From NCBI GenBank assembly GCA_016712315.1, contig JADJRG010000023.1, positions 62,001 through 126,000 on the forward strand: 64,000 bases of DNA, read 5' to 3'. How positions within the stretch are numbered: the first letter of the stretch is position 1; each line of letters opens with the position of its first letter. This document shows positions 53,031 through 63,300 of this stretch, in pieces. This stretch comes from Nannocystis sp. (GTDB taxonomy: Bacteria; Myxococcota_A; Polyangia; Nannocystales; Nannocystaceae). The notes below the pieces were generated by a model. It was not told where the DNA came from. It ran no database searches and saw only the letters and a program-made list of their open reading frames with translations. A program made the translations under genes and the position numbers.

Positions 53031-55111
53031 ATGTCGGATCAAACACCACCAAGCGACCTCGCGCCCGCGGGCGGACGCCTCCACGCCCTCATCGCCGCGC
53101 TCACCACCTGGGCGCCGATCGCCGCGCTCATCGGCCTCTCCCCTGGTTTTTACCTCTGGACGGTCACGCACCTCCGCCGCGCCCCCTTCGTCTACCGCAA
53201 CGATCTAACGCCGGGGCTGCGCGGCCAGCTCCTCGCCTGGATGGGCCTCTCTCTCCTGCTCATCAGCGCCCTCGCCGTCATCGCCTGGCGCCGTCGCCGC
53301 CGCAGCGAGCCCGCGCTCAGCCTCGCCGCCTACGCCCAGCGCCTCAGCCGCGACCTCATCGGCCTGCTCGCTCTGCCCTTCATCGCCGCCCTCGCCGCTC
53401 CCAAGATCGAGAGCGAGCACCCCAACCTCACCCTGCTCCACGCCGCCCTCGCCAGCGCCTTCGTCGCCCTCGGCGTCTACCGCCTCGCCGCGCGCCCCTT
53501 CGGCGCCCGCGAGCGCCTGCTCGCCGCAGCCCGCCGCCTCCCCACCTGGCTCCCCTTCGCCCTCGTCGTCGCGATCTTCGGCGGCTACAGCGTCGTGCTC
53601 GCCCGCTTCGCCCTCATCGATCACTGGAACATCTGGACCCAAGTCTACGACCTCGGGATCTACGACAACCTCCTCTGGCACACCATCCACGGCAACTTCC
53701 TCGGCTCCTCGTTCCTCAGCATCGGCGATCACACCGCCGCCCACTTCGACCCGCTGCTCGTCATCCTCACCCCCTTCTACGCGCTCTGGCCGCGCGCCGA
53801 GACCCTGCTCGTCTTCCAGTCGATCTGGCTCGGCGCCGGCGTCTTCCCCCTCTACCTGCTCGCCCGTGATCGCCTCGCCCGCGCGGACAGCCCCGGCCGA
53901 GGCCCCTGGTACGGCCTCCTCTTCGCCGCCCTCTACGCCGCCGCTTGCTGCTGCACGGCGTCAACATGTTCGACTTCCACTCGGTCGCCCTCGCGATCCC
54001 CCTGATGATCTGGGTCGTCTACATGGTCGATCGGCGCGCCACCTGGGGCCTCGCCCTCGCGCTCATCCTCCTGCTCACCGCGCGCGAGGACATGCCCTTG
54101 CTCGCCAGCTTCATCGCCTTCTACGCGCTCGCCCGCGGCCAGCTCCGCGCGGGTCTTGGGATCCTCGGCGCCTCGCTCGCCTACCTCGCCTTCGTCAAGC
54201 TCGTCATGATGCCGGACCCAGGCCTCATGATGAACAGCGAGAAGGTCTACGGCTACGCCACCTTCTATTCCGAGATGATCCCGCGGCCTGAGGAGGGCGT
54301 CACCGGCCTCGTCAAGAACGCCCTCTCCAACCCTGTCTACGTGATCAAGGTCGTCGCCAAGGAGGAGAAGCTCCGCTTCCTCGTCCAGCTCTTCCTGCCC
54401 CTCCTCTTCCTCCCCTTGTTCGCCGGCCGGGCCCGGGTCCTCTGGATCTACGGCCTCTTCTTCATCGGCACGGCCAGCCGGCAGAACATGTACTCGCTCA
54501 ACTTCCAGTACTCCGCCGTCTTCTTCCCGATGCTCTACGTCGCCGCCATCGACGCCTTCGCGCGGGTCGGCGAGTCGCCGCGCCTCGGCGCCCTCGGCGT
54601 CGATCCCAGCCGCCTGCGCGCCGCCCTCGTCGGCGGCCTCATCGCCGCCACCAGCCTCACCACCTACAAGTTCGGCGTCTTCATCGAGAACAGCGCCTTC
54701 ATGGCCGGCTGGCAGCCCCTCATCCGCCAGCCGGACGAGGCCCTCCAGCTCCGTTACCGTCGCCTCCAAGAGATGATCGCCCAGGTCCCCGCCGACGCAG
54801 CGATCGCCGCCTCCAGCGAGATCGGCGCCCAGGTCTCCAACCGCGCCCGCGCCTATCGTTGGCCTGACGTGCGCGACGCCGAATACCTCCTGCTCGGCGC
54901 GTGGCGCTTTGAGGGCAAAGAGCGCCAGCACTTCGATCGGATCCGCGCCACCACCTTTGAGGTGATCGACGAACACGACGGCATCTACCTGCTCCGCCGG
55001 CGCGCCCGCCCCGTCGCCGCCCCGCCGCCCCGCCGCCCCGCCGGCCAAGCCCCACAAACGGCCCCCGAGCCGCCGCCTGCGCCCGATCTCGACCGCGAAG
55101 GCCCCCGCTGA
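53031..55111 (+). CDS. DUF2079 polytopic membrane protein, frameshifted
   Basis: A large membrane protein of the DUF2079 group, restored length about 693 residues. The first frame (from 53031) has about six membrane helices and the typical VYDLGIYDNLLWHTIHGNF and SIGDHTAAHFDPLLVILTPF motifs. It breaks near 53,945, where LYAAA should continue as LLLHGVNMFDFHSVALAIPL in the -1 frame. The second frame adds further helices and a soluble tail with QVPADAAIAASSEIGAQVSN. DUF2079 proteins resemble GT-C glycosyltransferases in topology. One base is missing in a GCT/CTG-rich stretch; error or decay cannot be separated here. Confidence 0.82.
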
Positions 55112-55222
55112 GCGCGCGCCCGAACCCCAGCATTCGGGCCCGTACCCACGGCAAAGACGCGCTCCGATCCGCGCGTGCGTCGGCCAATCGATCGATCCCC
55201 CCGCAAACGGGAACGATTTGGT

Positions 55223-57079
55223 ATGTCATCACAAATGGAGACTTCCATCGCTGCGCCGGGGCCAGACGACCTCCTCTTCGCCCCCGAGGAGCCGCAGGCG
55301 CAGCGCCAGCCCGCAGGCGCTGAGCACACCGTCGCGGTCAACCCGTGGCGGATCCTCATCGTCGACGACGAACCTGAGGTCCACGCGATCACCCGCCTCG
55401 CCCTCGCCGATCTCCACCTCGACGGCCGCCCGCTCCAGCTCACCGGCGCCGCCGACGCCGCCAGCGCCCGCGAGCTGCTCCTCCGCCACCCGGACACCGC
55501 CCTCATCTTGCTCGACGTCGTCATGGAGCGCGAGCACGCCGGCCTCGAGCTCGCCCGCTGGATCCGTGAAGAGCGCGGAGACCGAGCGATCCGCATCGTC
55601 CTGCGCACCGGCCAGCCCGGCCTCGCCCCTGAGCCGCGGGTCATGCTCGACTACGACATCAACGACTACCGCGCCAAGACCGAGCTCACCGCCCAGCGCC
55701 TCGTCACCACCGTCATCGGCGCCCTCCGCTCCTACCGAGACATCGCGATCATCGACGCGCAGAAGGCCGGCCTGCGCCGCGTCATCGAGGCCACCGCCTC
55801 CCTCTTCGAGCGCCGCAGCCTCGAGCACCTCCTCAGCGGCCTGCTCACCCAGCTCGCCGGTCTCTTCGGACCTGACCAGAGCGCCATCTTCATCCAAGCC
55901 TGCGGCCCCCTCTTCGGCGTCGACCACGGCGACCCCGTGATCATCGCCGGCACCGGCGAATACAGCGGCGCCGTCGGCCGCGCCGCCCGCGACTGCCTCG
56001 ACGCCGAGCTCCTCCACGATCTCGAGCTAGCGATCGTCCGAGAGCGCCCGCTCCACCGCCCCGCCTACAGCCTCTACGCGATCTGCCGCGACGATCGCTC
56101 CTGCGCCGCCCTCTACATCGAGACCGGGGGCAACCGCGCCGCCTGGGAGCAGGACCTCCTCGATCTCTTCTGCCGCAACGCCGCCGTCGCGCTCGACAAC
56201 CTCCGCCTCCACCAGCGCCAGCGCGACCTGCTCGCCGCCTTTGAGCGCTTCGTCCCTGCCCGCCTGCTCGGCCTGCTCGGCGACGCCGACGTCAGCCGCG
56301 TGCGCGTCGGCGATCACATCCAGCGCGAGGTCACCGTGCTCTTCGCCGATCTCCAGCGCTTCACCGCCCTCGCCGAGCGCCTCAGCCCAGAGGCCACCTT
56401 CGGCTTCCTCAACGACTTCTACGCCGCCATCATCCCGGCGATCGCGGAGCACGGCGGCGTCGTCGACAAGTACCTGGGAGACGGCCTGATGGCCCTCTTC
56501 CCGCGCGCCCCGCAGGACGCGGTCGCCGCCGCGCTCGATCTCTTGGAGCGGTCGCGGGCCTTCGCCGCCGCGCGCCCCGATCTCCCCCTCGCGCCCCGCC
56601 TCGGCGTCGGCGTCCACACCGGCCCGATGATCCTCGGCGTGCTCGGCGGCGCCGATCGCCTCGAGTTCACCGCCGTCTCCGACAGCGTCAACGTCGCCGC
56701 CCGCGTCGAGCGCCTCACCCGCGTCTTCGGCGTCGATCTCCTGATCAGCCGCGAGGTCCACGACCGCCTCGCCCCGGAGCACCACCAGCACGCCCGCCAG
56801 CTCGGCCAGGTCGAGCTGCGCGGCAAGGGCCGCCTCGTCGAGATCTTTGAGGTCTTCGCCGGCGACCCTGCGTCCACCCGCGACGACAAGGCCGCCACCA
56901 AGCGCCCGCTCGCCGAGGTGATCCAACAGATGCAGCTCCAGCGCTGGCCATCCGCCCGGCGCGGGCTCGCCGAGCTCCGGCGCCGTCACCCGGACGATCC
57001 CGTCTTCGGCGCGCTCGACCGCCACTGCGAGCGTCAGCTCCACCTCGAGGCCGCCGCCCATGATCGATCTCACCCCTGA
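55223..57079 (+). CDS. Response regulator-DUF3369-adenylate/guanylate cyclase
   Basis: A 618-residue cytoplasmic signalling protein. Receiver domain at about residues 42-165: WRILIVDDEPEVHAITRLAL, phospho-acceptor in LILLDVVMERE, and KTE near the end. A GAF-like DUF3369 domain follows (DIAIIDAQKAGLRRVIEATA to about residue 345). A class III nucleotide cyclase domain lies at about 365-550: REVTVLFADLQRFTALAERL with the first metal Asp, VVDKYLGDGLMALFP, and RLGVGVHTGPMILGVLG. Product specificity (cAMP or cGMP) is not assigned. The 3' end overlaps the next gene, a histidine kinase, by 20 bases, so they are a cognate pair. The ATG at 55223 begins MSSQMETS. Confidence 0.9.
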   Translation: MSSQMETSIAAPGPDDLLFAPEEPQAQRQPAGAEHTVAVNPWRILIVDDEPEVHAITRLALADLHLDGRPLQLTGAADAASARELLLRHPDTALILLDVVMEREHAGLELARWIREERGDRAIRIVLRTGQPGLAPEPRVMLDYDINDYRAKTELTAQRLVTTVIGALRSYRDIAIIDAQKAGLRRVIEATASLFERRSLEHLLSGLLTQLAGLFGPDQSAIFIQACGPLFGVDHGDPVIIAGTGEYSGAVGRAARDCLDAELLHDLELAIVRERPLHRPAYSLYAICRDDRSCAALYIETGGNRAAWEQDLLDLFCRNAAVALDNLRLHQRQRDLLAAFERFVPARLLGLLGDADVSRVRVGDHIQREVTVLFADLQRFTALAERLSPEATFGFLNDFYAAIIPAIAEHGGVVDKYLGDGLMALFPRAPQDAVAAALDLLERSRAFAAARPDLPLAPRLGVGVHTGPMILGVLGGADRLEFTAVSDSVNVAARVERLTRVFGVDLLISREVHDRLAPEHHQHARQLGQVELRGKGRLVEIFEVFAGDPASTRDDKAATKRPLAEVIQQMQLQRWPSARRGLAELRRRHPDDPVFGALDRHCERQLHLEAAAHDRSHP

Positions 57080-58262
57080 CCTCCGCGCGCTCCTGGGTGA
57101 CCTCCTCCGCGAGCGCCGCGACGAGATCATCGACCACGGCACCGACTGGGTGATCCACAGCGCCGGCGATCTCCAGGGCAGGGCGCCCCGCGCGGAGACC
57201 CGCGCCCTCATCGCCCAAGAGTTCGACGCCTACAGCGACCTCCTGCTCGCCGGCGATCCGACCAAGCGCGACGCCTTCATCGAGCACGTCACCAGCTTCC
57301 GCGCCTCCCACGACTTCAAGATCTCCACCTTGCTGCGCGGCTTCCTCGGCTTCAAGCGCGGCGTCGAGCTATGCCTCGAAGGACAGGTCGCAGCTCCGGA
57401 GCTCGCCCTCGCCGCCCGCGACGTCCTCGATCGCCTCTACCACGAAACCGCCTTCTTGATGGCCGACGTCTACGTCGACAAGCTCCTCGGCTTGCTCCGG
57501 CGCACCCAGCAGGAGCTGCTCCACCGCGAGAAGATGGCCGCGCTCGGCGGCCTCGTCGCGGGCGTCGCCCACGAGATCAACACCCCCATGGGGATCGCCG
57601 TCACCGCCGCCTCGCTCCTCCATGATCGCCTCAGCGGGCTCGCGCAGGCCTTCACCGCCGGCGAGCTCAAGCGCTCGAGCCTCGCCGCCTTCCTCAACGA
57701 CGGCCGCGAGGCCGCCGAGCTCGCGCTCACCAACCTCAGCCGCGCCGCCGAGCTCGTCCAGAGCTTCAAGCAGATCGCCGTCGATCAAGCGCACGGGGCC
57801 CCGCGCCGCCTCGATCTCGGCGCCTACGTGCAAGAGGTCCTCACCAGCCTCGCCCCGCTCTACAAGCGCGGCGGGCACCGCCTCGATCTCCACCTCGGCG
57901 CCCCCTTTGACGCCCACGTGCACGCCGGAGCGATCGCGCAGATCCTCGGCAACCTGATCCAAAACGCCGTCACGCACGCCTTCGTGGGCGACGCCCCCGG
58001 CCGCATGGACGTACGCCTCCGCCTCCTTGAAGGGGCCCGCTGCGAGCTCACCTTCCGCGACGACGGCCGCGGCATGAGCGCTGAGGAGCGCGCACGCGTC
58101 TTTGAGCCCTTCTTCACGACCAGGCGCGGCCAAGGCGGCTCTGGCCTCGGCATGCACATCGTCCACAACCTCGTCACCGAGCTGATGGCGGGCAGCATCG
58201 CCCTCGAGAGCGCGCCGGGCGGCGGCACCTGCATCACCCTGATCTTCCCGCAAAACACCTGA
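57060..58262 (+). CDS. Sensor histidine kinase (cytoplasmic)
   Basis: A 400-residue kinase without membrane segments. Residues 1-140 form a helical sensor resembling the RsbRD N-terminal type (FKISTLLRGFLGFKRGVELC). The phospho-acceptor box is LGGLVAGVAHEINTPMGIAV, followed by a HATPase domain with N-box LGNLIQNAVTHAF, DDGRGM and GGSGLGMHIVHNLV. Its start overlaps the upstream response regulator-cyclase by 20 bases. It therefore probably phosphorylates that receiver and controls cyclic nucleotide synthesis. Confidence 0.9.
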   Translation: MIDLTPDLRALLGDLLRERRDEIIDHGTDWVIHSAGDLQGRAPRAETRALIAQEFDAYSDLLLAGDPTKRDAFIEHVTSFRASHDFKISTLLRGFLGFKRGVELCLEGQVAAPELALAARDVLDRLYHETAFLMADVYVDKLLGLLRRTQQELLHREKMAALGGLVAGVAHEINTPMGIAVTAASLLHDRLSGLAQAFTAGELKRSSLAAFLNDGREAAELALTNLSRAAELVQSFKQIAVDQAHGAPRRLDLGAYVQEVLTSLAPLYKRGGHRLDLHLGAPFDAHVHAGAIAQILGNLIQNAVTHAFVGDAPGRMDVRLRLLEGARCELTFRDDGRGMSAEERARVFEPFFTTRRGQGGSGLGMHIVHNLVTELMAGSIALESAPGGGTCITLIFPQNT

Positions 58263-58361
58263 TCACCGCGCGGACCCGGCGCGCCATCGCGCAGCCCCTG
58301 TGGTTGCCTCCAGGTGAAGGTATCGGCGAGGATGCACCCTCCGAGCAGGAGCCAGACCGCC

Positions 58362-60038
58362 ATGCAACTTGATCCGAGCGATCTCGTCCTTGAGAACCTC
58401 TACCGCTGGGCCAAGGAGCGCCCTGGAGCGGTGTACATGACCCAGCCGATCGGCGGCGGCGCCGTCCGCGACTTCACCTGGGCTGACACGCTCGATCAAG
58501 CGAGGCGCATGGCCTCCTACCTGCGCTCCTTCGGCTTCCCGCCCGGCTCGAAGATCGCGATCGTCTCGAAGAACTGCGCCCACTTCATCCTCAGCGACCT
58601 CGCGATCTGGATGGCCGGCTACGTCTCGGTCGCCCTCTACCCCACCCTCAACGCCAAGACCGTCAAGTACATCTTGGAGCACAGCGAGTCCAAGCTCCTC
58701 TTCGTCGGCAAGCTCGACACCTGGGACGAGATGAAGGGCGGCGTCCCTGCCGGCCTGCCCTGCGTCACCTACCCCCTTGAGCCCGCCCACCGACCACCCC
58801 ACCTGGGAGGACATCATCGCCGAGTCCGAGCCGATCAGCGGCCCGCCCACCCGCGCCGCCGACGACAGCGCCCTGCTCATCTACACCTCTGGCAGCACCG
58901 GCGTGCCCAAGGGCGTCGAGCACACCTTCCGCACCACCTGCGTCGCCGCCAAGGGCTTCCTCCAGCTCTTGCCGCTCACCGCCGACGATCGGGTCCTCTC
59001 CTACCTCCCCTCGCTCACGCCTTCTGAGCGCACCGCGATCGAGTTCCTGTCCTTTAAGACAGGCATGAGGATCTACTTCGCCGAGTCGCTCGAGACCTTC
59101 CTCGCCGACATGCAGCGCGCGCGGCCGACCCTCTTTCAGTCGGTGCCGCGGCTGTGGCTCAAGTTCCAGCTCGGCGTCTTCGCCAAGGTCCCGGAGCAGA
59201 AGCTCGCGCGCCTCCTCAAGGTCCCGATCCTCTCCTACTTCTTGAAGAAGAAGATCCTCAAGGGCCTCGGCCTCGATCAGGCCCGCCTCGCCGTCTCTGG
59301 CTCCGCCCCGATCCCGCCCTCCTTGATCCAGTGGTACCAAGACCTCGGACTCGAGCTGCTCGAGGGCTACGCGATGAGCGAGAACTTCTCCTACTCGCAC
59401 CTCAGCCTGCCCGGCAAGGCGCGGATCGGCTACGTCGGCCACTGCGTCCCCGGCGCGGAGTGTCGGATCAGCGAGATCGGCGAGATCGAGGTCAAGAGCC
59501 CCGCCACCATGAAGGGCTACTACAAGGAGCCCGCGCAGAGCCGCGAGTGCATGACCGCCGACGGCTTCCTCAAGACCGGCGATCGCGGCGAGATCGACGA
59601 GCAAGGGCGCCTCAAGATCACAGGCCGCGTCAAGGAGCTCTTCAAGACCTCCAAGGGCAAGTACATCGCCCCTGCCCCGATCGAGAACCTCCTCAACGCC
59701 GACTCCAAGATCGAGCTCTCCTGCGTCAGCGGCTCTGGCATGCCGCAGCCCTACGCCGTCGTCATGCTCGCCGAGGATCTTCGGCGCCGCCTCGCCAGGA
59801 CCCCGCCGTACGCGCCGAGATCGACGCCGGCCTCACCCGCCTGCTCGCCGAGGTCAACGCGCAGGTCGAGGAGTACGAGCAGCTCGCCTTCATCGCCGTC
59901 ACCAGCGACGAGTGGGGGATCCCCAACGGCTACCTCACCCCGACCATGAAGCTCAAGCGCGACGCCGTCGAAGCCCGCTACAACCCCCTCATCGAGGCCT
60001 GGTACGACGCGCGCAAGCCCGTGATCTGGCAGAGCTGA
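58362..60038 (+). CDS. AMP-forming acyl-CoA synthetase-like ligase, two frameshifts
   Basis: An adenylate-forming ligase of the long-chain acyl-CoA synthetase group. The start MQLDPSDLVLENLYRWAKER follows AGGAG. The frame shifts at the C5 run at 58772-58776 (one C too many) and back near 59,790 (one base missing), so three frames together give about 558 residues. Motifs are complete: LIYTSGSTGVPKGVEHT (P-loop), EGYAMSENFSYSHL, GFLKTGDRGEIDEQGRLKIT and KTSKGKYIAPAPIENLL with the acidic hinge and lysine. The C-terminus is IEAWYDARKPVIWQS. Two breaks leaving every motif intact suggest sequencing error rather than decay. Confidence 0.85.
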
Positions 60039-60072
60039 GCGCCTCGCCGCGCGCGGCCGCGCCGGCGAAGCG

Positions 60073-60105
60073 GAGGCGCCCGCGTCGCGCGAGGCGCCTC
60101 TTTTT
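60073..60105 (+). terminator. Intrinsic terminator after the acyl ligase gene
   Basis: GAGGCGCC and GGCGCCTC form a perfect 8-bp stem with a 12-base loop, followed by five T. It lies 35 bases after the ligase stop. Confidence 0.85.
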
Positions 60106-60230
60106 AATTGCGCCGCGGGACTCTTTGGGCGCGCGCGCTCGTAGGGAACCTCGCGGCAGCCTCGCTGTCATGAGCCCATCAGCCGCGCCGCCGACCCCCG
60201 GCGAGCGCGCGCCCCTGGAGATGCTCCCCT

Positions 60231-60590
60231 ATGAACCGCTGCACCCGCGCGGCGTCGTCGGCCTTGCTCGCCCTCGTCGCCCTCATCGTCGCCCCGACCA
60301 CCGCCCACGCCGCCGCAGACGTCAATAGCTGCGTGCAAGTCGCCGCTGAGGCCGCGCCGGCCGGCATGTCGATCACCTTTAACAACACCTGCGCCTTCGA
60401 GATCCGCTGCGAGGTCGCCTGGAGCCTCACCTGCGAGGGCGCCGAAGCGGGCGCGATCGAGGACAGCAAGCGCCAGAGCTTCAACCTCCAGCGAGGCCGT
60501 CAGCGCGCCATCTTCGCCTCGGGCGACCTCTGCGGCGACGACCTCTGGGAGATCGTCGACGAGTCCTGGGAGTGCGTACAAGCCCGCTGA
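60231..60590 (+). CDS. Small exported Cys-containing protein
   Basis: A 119-residue secreted or periplasmic protein. The signal peptide is MNRCTRAASSALLALVALIV with cleavage after AHA. The mature part has six cysteines (VNSCVQVAAEAAP, NNTCAFEIRCEVAWSLTC, SGDLCGDDLWE, ESWECVQAR) that could form three disulfides. The family is not recognised. It is convergent with the next gene with only 12 bases between the stops. Confidence 0.7.
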   Translation: MNRCTRAASSALLALVALIVAPTTAHAAADVNSCVQVAAEAAPAGMSITFNNTCAFEIRCEVAWSLTCEGAEAGAIEDSKRQSFNLQRGRQRAIFASGDLCGDDLWEIVDESWECVQAR

Positions 60591-60602
60591 TGGGCCGGTC
60601 GT

Positions 60603-61649
60603 CTAGAAGCGCCAGCCGCCGCCGAACGCCACCCCGCCGCGCATCGGCGCCACCCCGAGCGTCAGGTTGCGCTCGCGCAGGCGGGCCATCGTCGAGTCCT
60701 CGCGGTGCACGAAGAGCAGCACCGCGAACGCCAGCGTCGACGCCGCGAACACCCCCGCGCCGATGAACGAGATCGTCGCCCCGCGCGCCAGCCCGTCGCC
60801 CTTGTCGCAGGCCTTCGTCACCTCCGCGTTCCCCACCTCACGCGCGACCCCGCAGAGATCCACGCTCGGGTCGACGAAAGGGTTGACGTTGTTGTCCGGG
60901 TCATCGTCATCGAGGCTCGCCTTCGCCGCATCGATCACGTCATTGTACGCCGAACGATCCCGCGAGCTCATCAACCCCAACGCCACCCCTGCGCCCGCCG
61001 ACAGCCCCGTCAGCACCAACGAGGTCGCGAAGCCGGCCTTCTTCCACGTCGCCGCCTTGTGACGCCCCCACACCAGACGCGAGCGCGGCGCATCCTCTGG
61101 CGCCTCGACCGCCTCGACCGGCGGCGCCACCTCCGGCTCTGGATCTGGAGGGGGCGCCCCGATCATCGCCTCGACCAGCCCCTTCGCGGTCGCCTCGATC
61201 GCCCCCGCCTCGAGCCCGCTCGCCTCGATCGTCGCGTTGTGCGACTTCGTGACCGAGCCGCTGCCGACATCGACCAGCACCAGCTCCACCTGATAGCTCG
61301 GCCCCTTCCCCTTCAGCGACCCGTACACGAGCTGACCCACCCCCAGGCTCTTGCCGCCGTTCGCCATACAGCGCGGCTCAGGCGGGTCATCGCAGCCCAT
61401 CGTCAGCTTGAATTCGATCGCCGACATCTCCTTGCCGCCGCCGATCCCGCGGGCCGCGAATTGCCCGCGCAGCGCCTTACTCAGGGCCGCCACCTTCGCC
61501 TTATCATCGCCCTCGAGATCGAGCACGGAGCCGTCCGCCGCCCGCGCCTGCGCGCAAGGGATCAGCGTAGAGCACACGATCGCGGCCGAGAGCAGGCCGG
61601 AGAGCAGCCCATGGAGCGGTGAAGTGGAGCGGTACCCGGTCGTAGACAT
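60603..61649 (-). CDS. Exported protein with two C-terminal membrane helices
   Basis: A 348-residue protein. The signal peptide (LLSGLLSAAIVCSTLIPCAQ, cleavage near ARA) is followed by a soluble domain with KALRGQFAARGIGGGKEMSA and SYQVELVLVDVGSGSVTKSH. Two membrane helices lie near residues 215-235 and 295-320, and the end reads LGVAPMRGGVAFGGGWRF. Myxobacteria carry many such proteins, with an N-terminal domain that resembles TolB/CsgG-like lipoprotein components; the role is unknown. It is divergent from the histidine kinase gene. Confidence 0.7.
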   Translation of the reverse strand: MSTTGYRSTSPLHGLLSGLLSAAIVCSTLIPCAQARAADGSVLDLEGDDKAKVAALSKALRGQFAARGIGGGKEMSAIEFKLTMGCDDPPEPRCMANGGKSLGVGQLVYGSLKGKGPSYQVELVLVDVGSGSVTKSHNATIEASGLEAGAIEATAKGLVEAMIGAPPPDPEPEVAPPVEAVEAPEDAPRSRLVWGRHKAATWKKAGFATSLVLTGLSAGAGVALGLMSSRDRSAYNDVIDAAKASLDDDDPDNNVNPFVDPSVDLCGVAREVGNAEVTKACDKGDGLARGATISFIGAGVFAASTLAFAVLLFVHREDSTMARLRERNLTLGVAPMRGGVAFGGGWRF

Positions 61650-61722
61650 AACCGCCTCGACCTTCGCACGGCGCCCGGCCGCGGGAAGGGCCTGCCGCCC
61701 TCAGGTGGTACAGTCGCGCCTC

Positions 61723-63274
61723 GTGCTCGACCGCCCGCTGCTCCGACTGCGCCACAGCCTCGCCGCGCGGATCACCGCCTTGGTGGTCATGGTCTTGCTG
61801 GTCACCGGCGCCTCTTCCTTCACCATCCTCCGCCAGGTCCGCGCCCTCCAGGCCAGCTTTGACCTCCTCACCGTCGTCTACGTCGAGTTCAACGCCCGCC
61901 GCACGGCCGCTCACATCCAAGCCGCGCGGATCTACGCGCGGGTCGAGCTCAACCGCGCGCGCAGGGGCGAGCCCCAGCTCATGACCCCCAGCGAAGAGGC
62001 GACCTTCGCCGAGGCCCTCGCGGTCCGCACCCGCCTCGTCCAGAACGCCCGCGCCGTCGTCGACGACGCCCTCGCCAACCCCCAGCGCCTCGGCGGCGAC
62101 GAGCGCCTCGCGCAGGTCCGCGCCTTACACGACGCGATCTCGCGCCTCGAAGCCGCCGTCGCCACCGACGAAGATCGCAGCCCCAGCGACGTCCTCCTCG
62201 ACATCCGCGCTCAGAACGAGCAGAACCGCCTCTTCCTCGCCCTCGACGAGCAAGTAGCGCGCGCGATCCGCGAGCTCAGCGATCAAGTGCGCCAAGCCGA
62301 GCGCAAGACGGAGCGCCTCACCCTCGTCCTCACGGGGATCGCCAGCTTGCTCGCCCTCGCCGCCGCGGTCGGCGTCATCTGGACCTTGAGGCCCCTGCGG
62401 CGGCTCACCGCCAGCGTCCGCCGCCTCGGCCGAGGCGAGTGGGATCAGCGGCTCGAGCTCGGCCGCGCGGGTCAGCCTGGCGATGAAGTCTCCCAGCTCG
62501 CCCACGAGTTCAACCTCATGGCTGCCGCCTTACAGGAGCGTGAGACCCGGCTGATCCGCGGCGAGCGCCTCGCCGCGATCGGCCGCCTCGCCGCCCAGGT
62601 CACCCACGAGATCCGCAACCCCCTCTCCAGCGTCGCCCTCAACGTCGAGCTCTTGGAGGACGAGCTCGACGGAGCCACCCCCTGAGGCCCGCACCTTGCT
62701 CGCGCGGATCACCGGCGAAGTCGATCGCCTCGCCGCGATCACCGAGGAGTACCTCGGCTTCGCCCGCCAGCAGAAGCCCGAGCTTCAGCCCATCGATCTC
62801 GCCGCGGAGCTGGTCTCACTCCTCGATTTTATGGAGGAGGAGCACCAGCAGGCCGGCATCGAGCTCCGCCGTCAGATCGTCGGCCCTGCCCTCATCCAGG
62901 GCGATCCATCGCAGCTCCGCCGCGCCCTCATGAACCTCCTACGCAACGCCAAGGAGGCCCTCAGCGAGCCCTTGGGCGGCCGTCCGCCCCGCCTCACCGT
63001 CGCCCTCACCGCAGGCCCCGAGAGCGTGTCCATCACCATCGCCGACAACGGCCCTGGCATCCCGCAGGCCGAGCGAGAGCGCGTCTTTGAGGCCTTTTAC
63101 ACCCGCAAGGCGCAGGGGACCGGCCTCGGCCTCGCCATCGTCCAGCAGATCGTCAGCGATCATGAGGGGACCATCCGGGTCGCCCGGAGCGGACCTGAAG
63201 GCACCGTCTTTGAGCTCACCTTGCCGGCTTGCGCTCCCATGGGCGCCCCCGTATCCTCGCCGGGTCCCGCATGA
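61723..63274 (+). CDS. Membrane histidine kinase with HAMP domain, frameshifted
   Basis: A transmembrane sensor kinase of about 517 residues when repaired. The GTG start gives a first membrane helix (ARITALVVMVLLVTGASSFT), a periplasmic helical sensor, a second helix (LVLTGIASLLALAAAVGVIW), a HAMP domain, the H-box LAAIGRLAAQVTHEIRNPLS and the HATPase region (LMNLLRNAKEALSE, DNGPGIP, GTGLGLAIVQQIV). A C5 run at 62678-62682 should be C4: then ATP continues as EARTLLARITGEVDRL. As written the frame stops at 62685, between the H-box and the ATPase. Error or recent inactivation are both possible. No response regulator gene is adjacent. Confidence 0.85.
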
Positions 63275-63300
63275 CGTGGGTCCCCGTCGGAGAAGATCGC

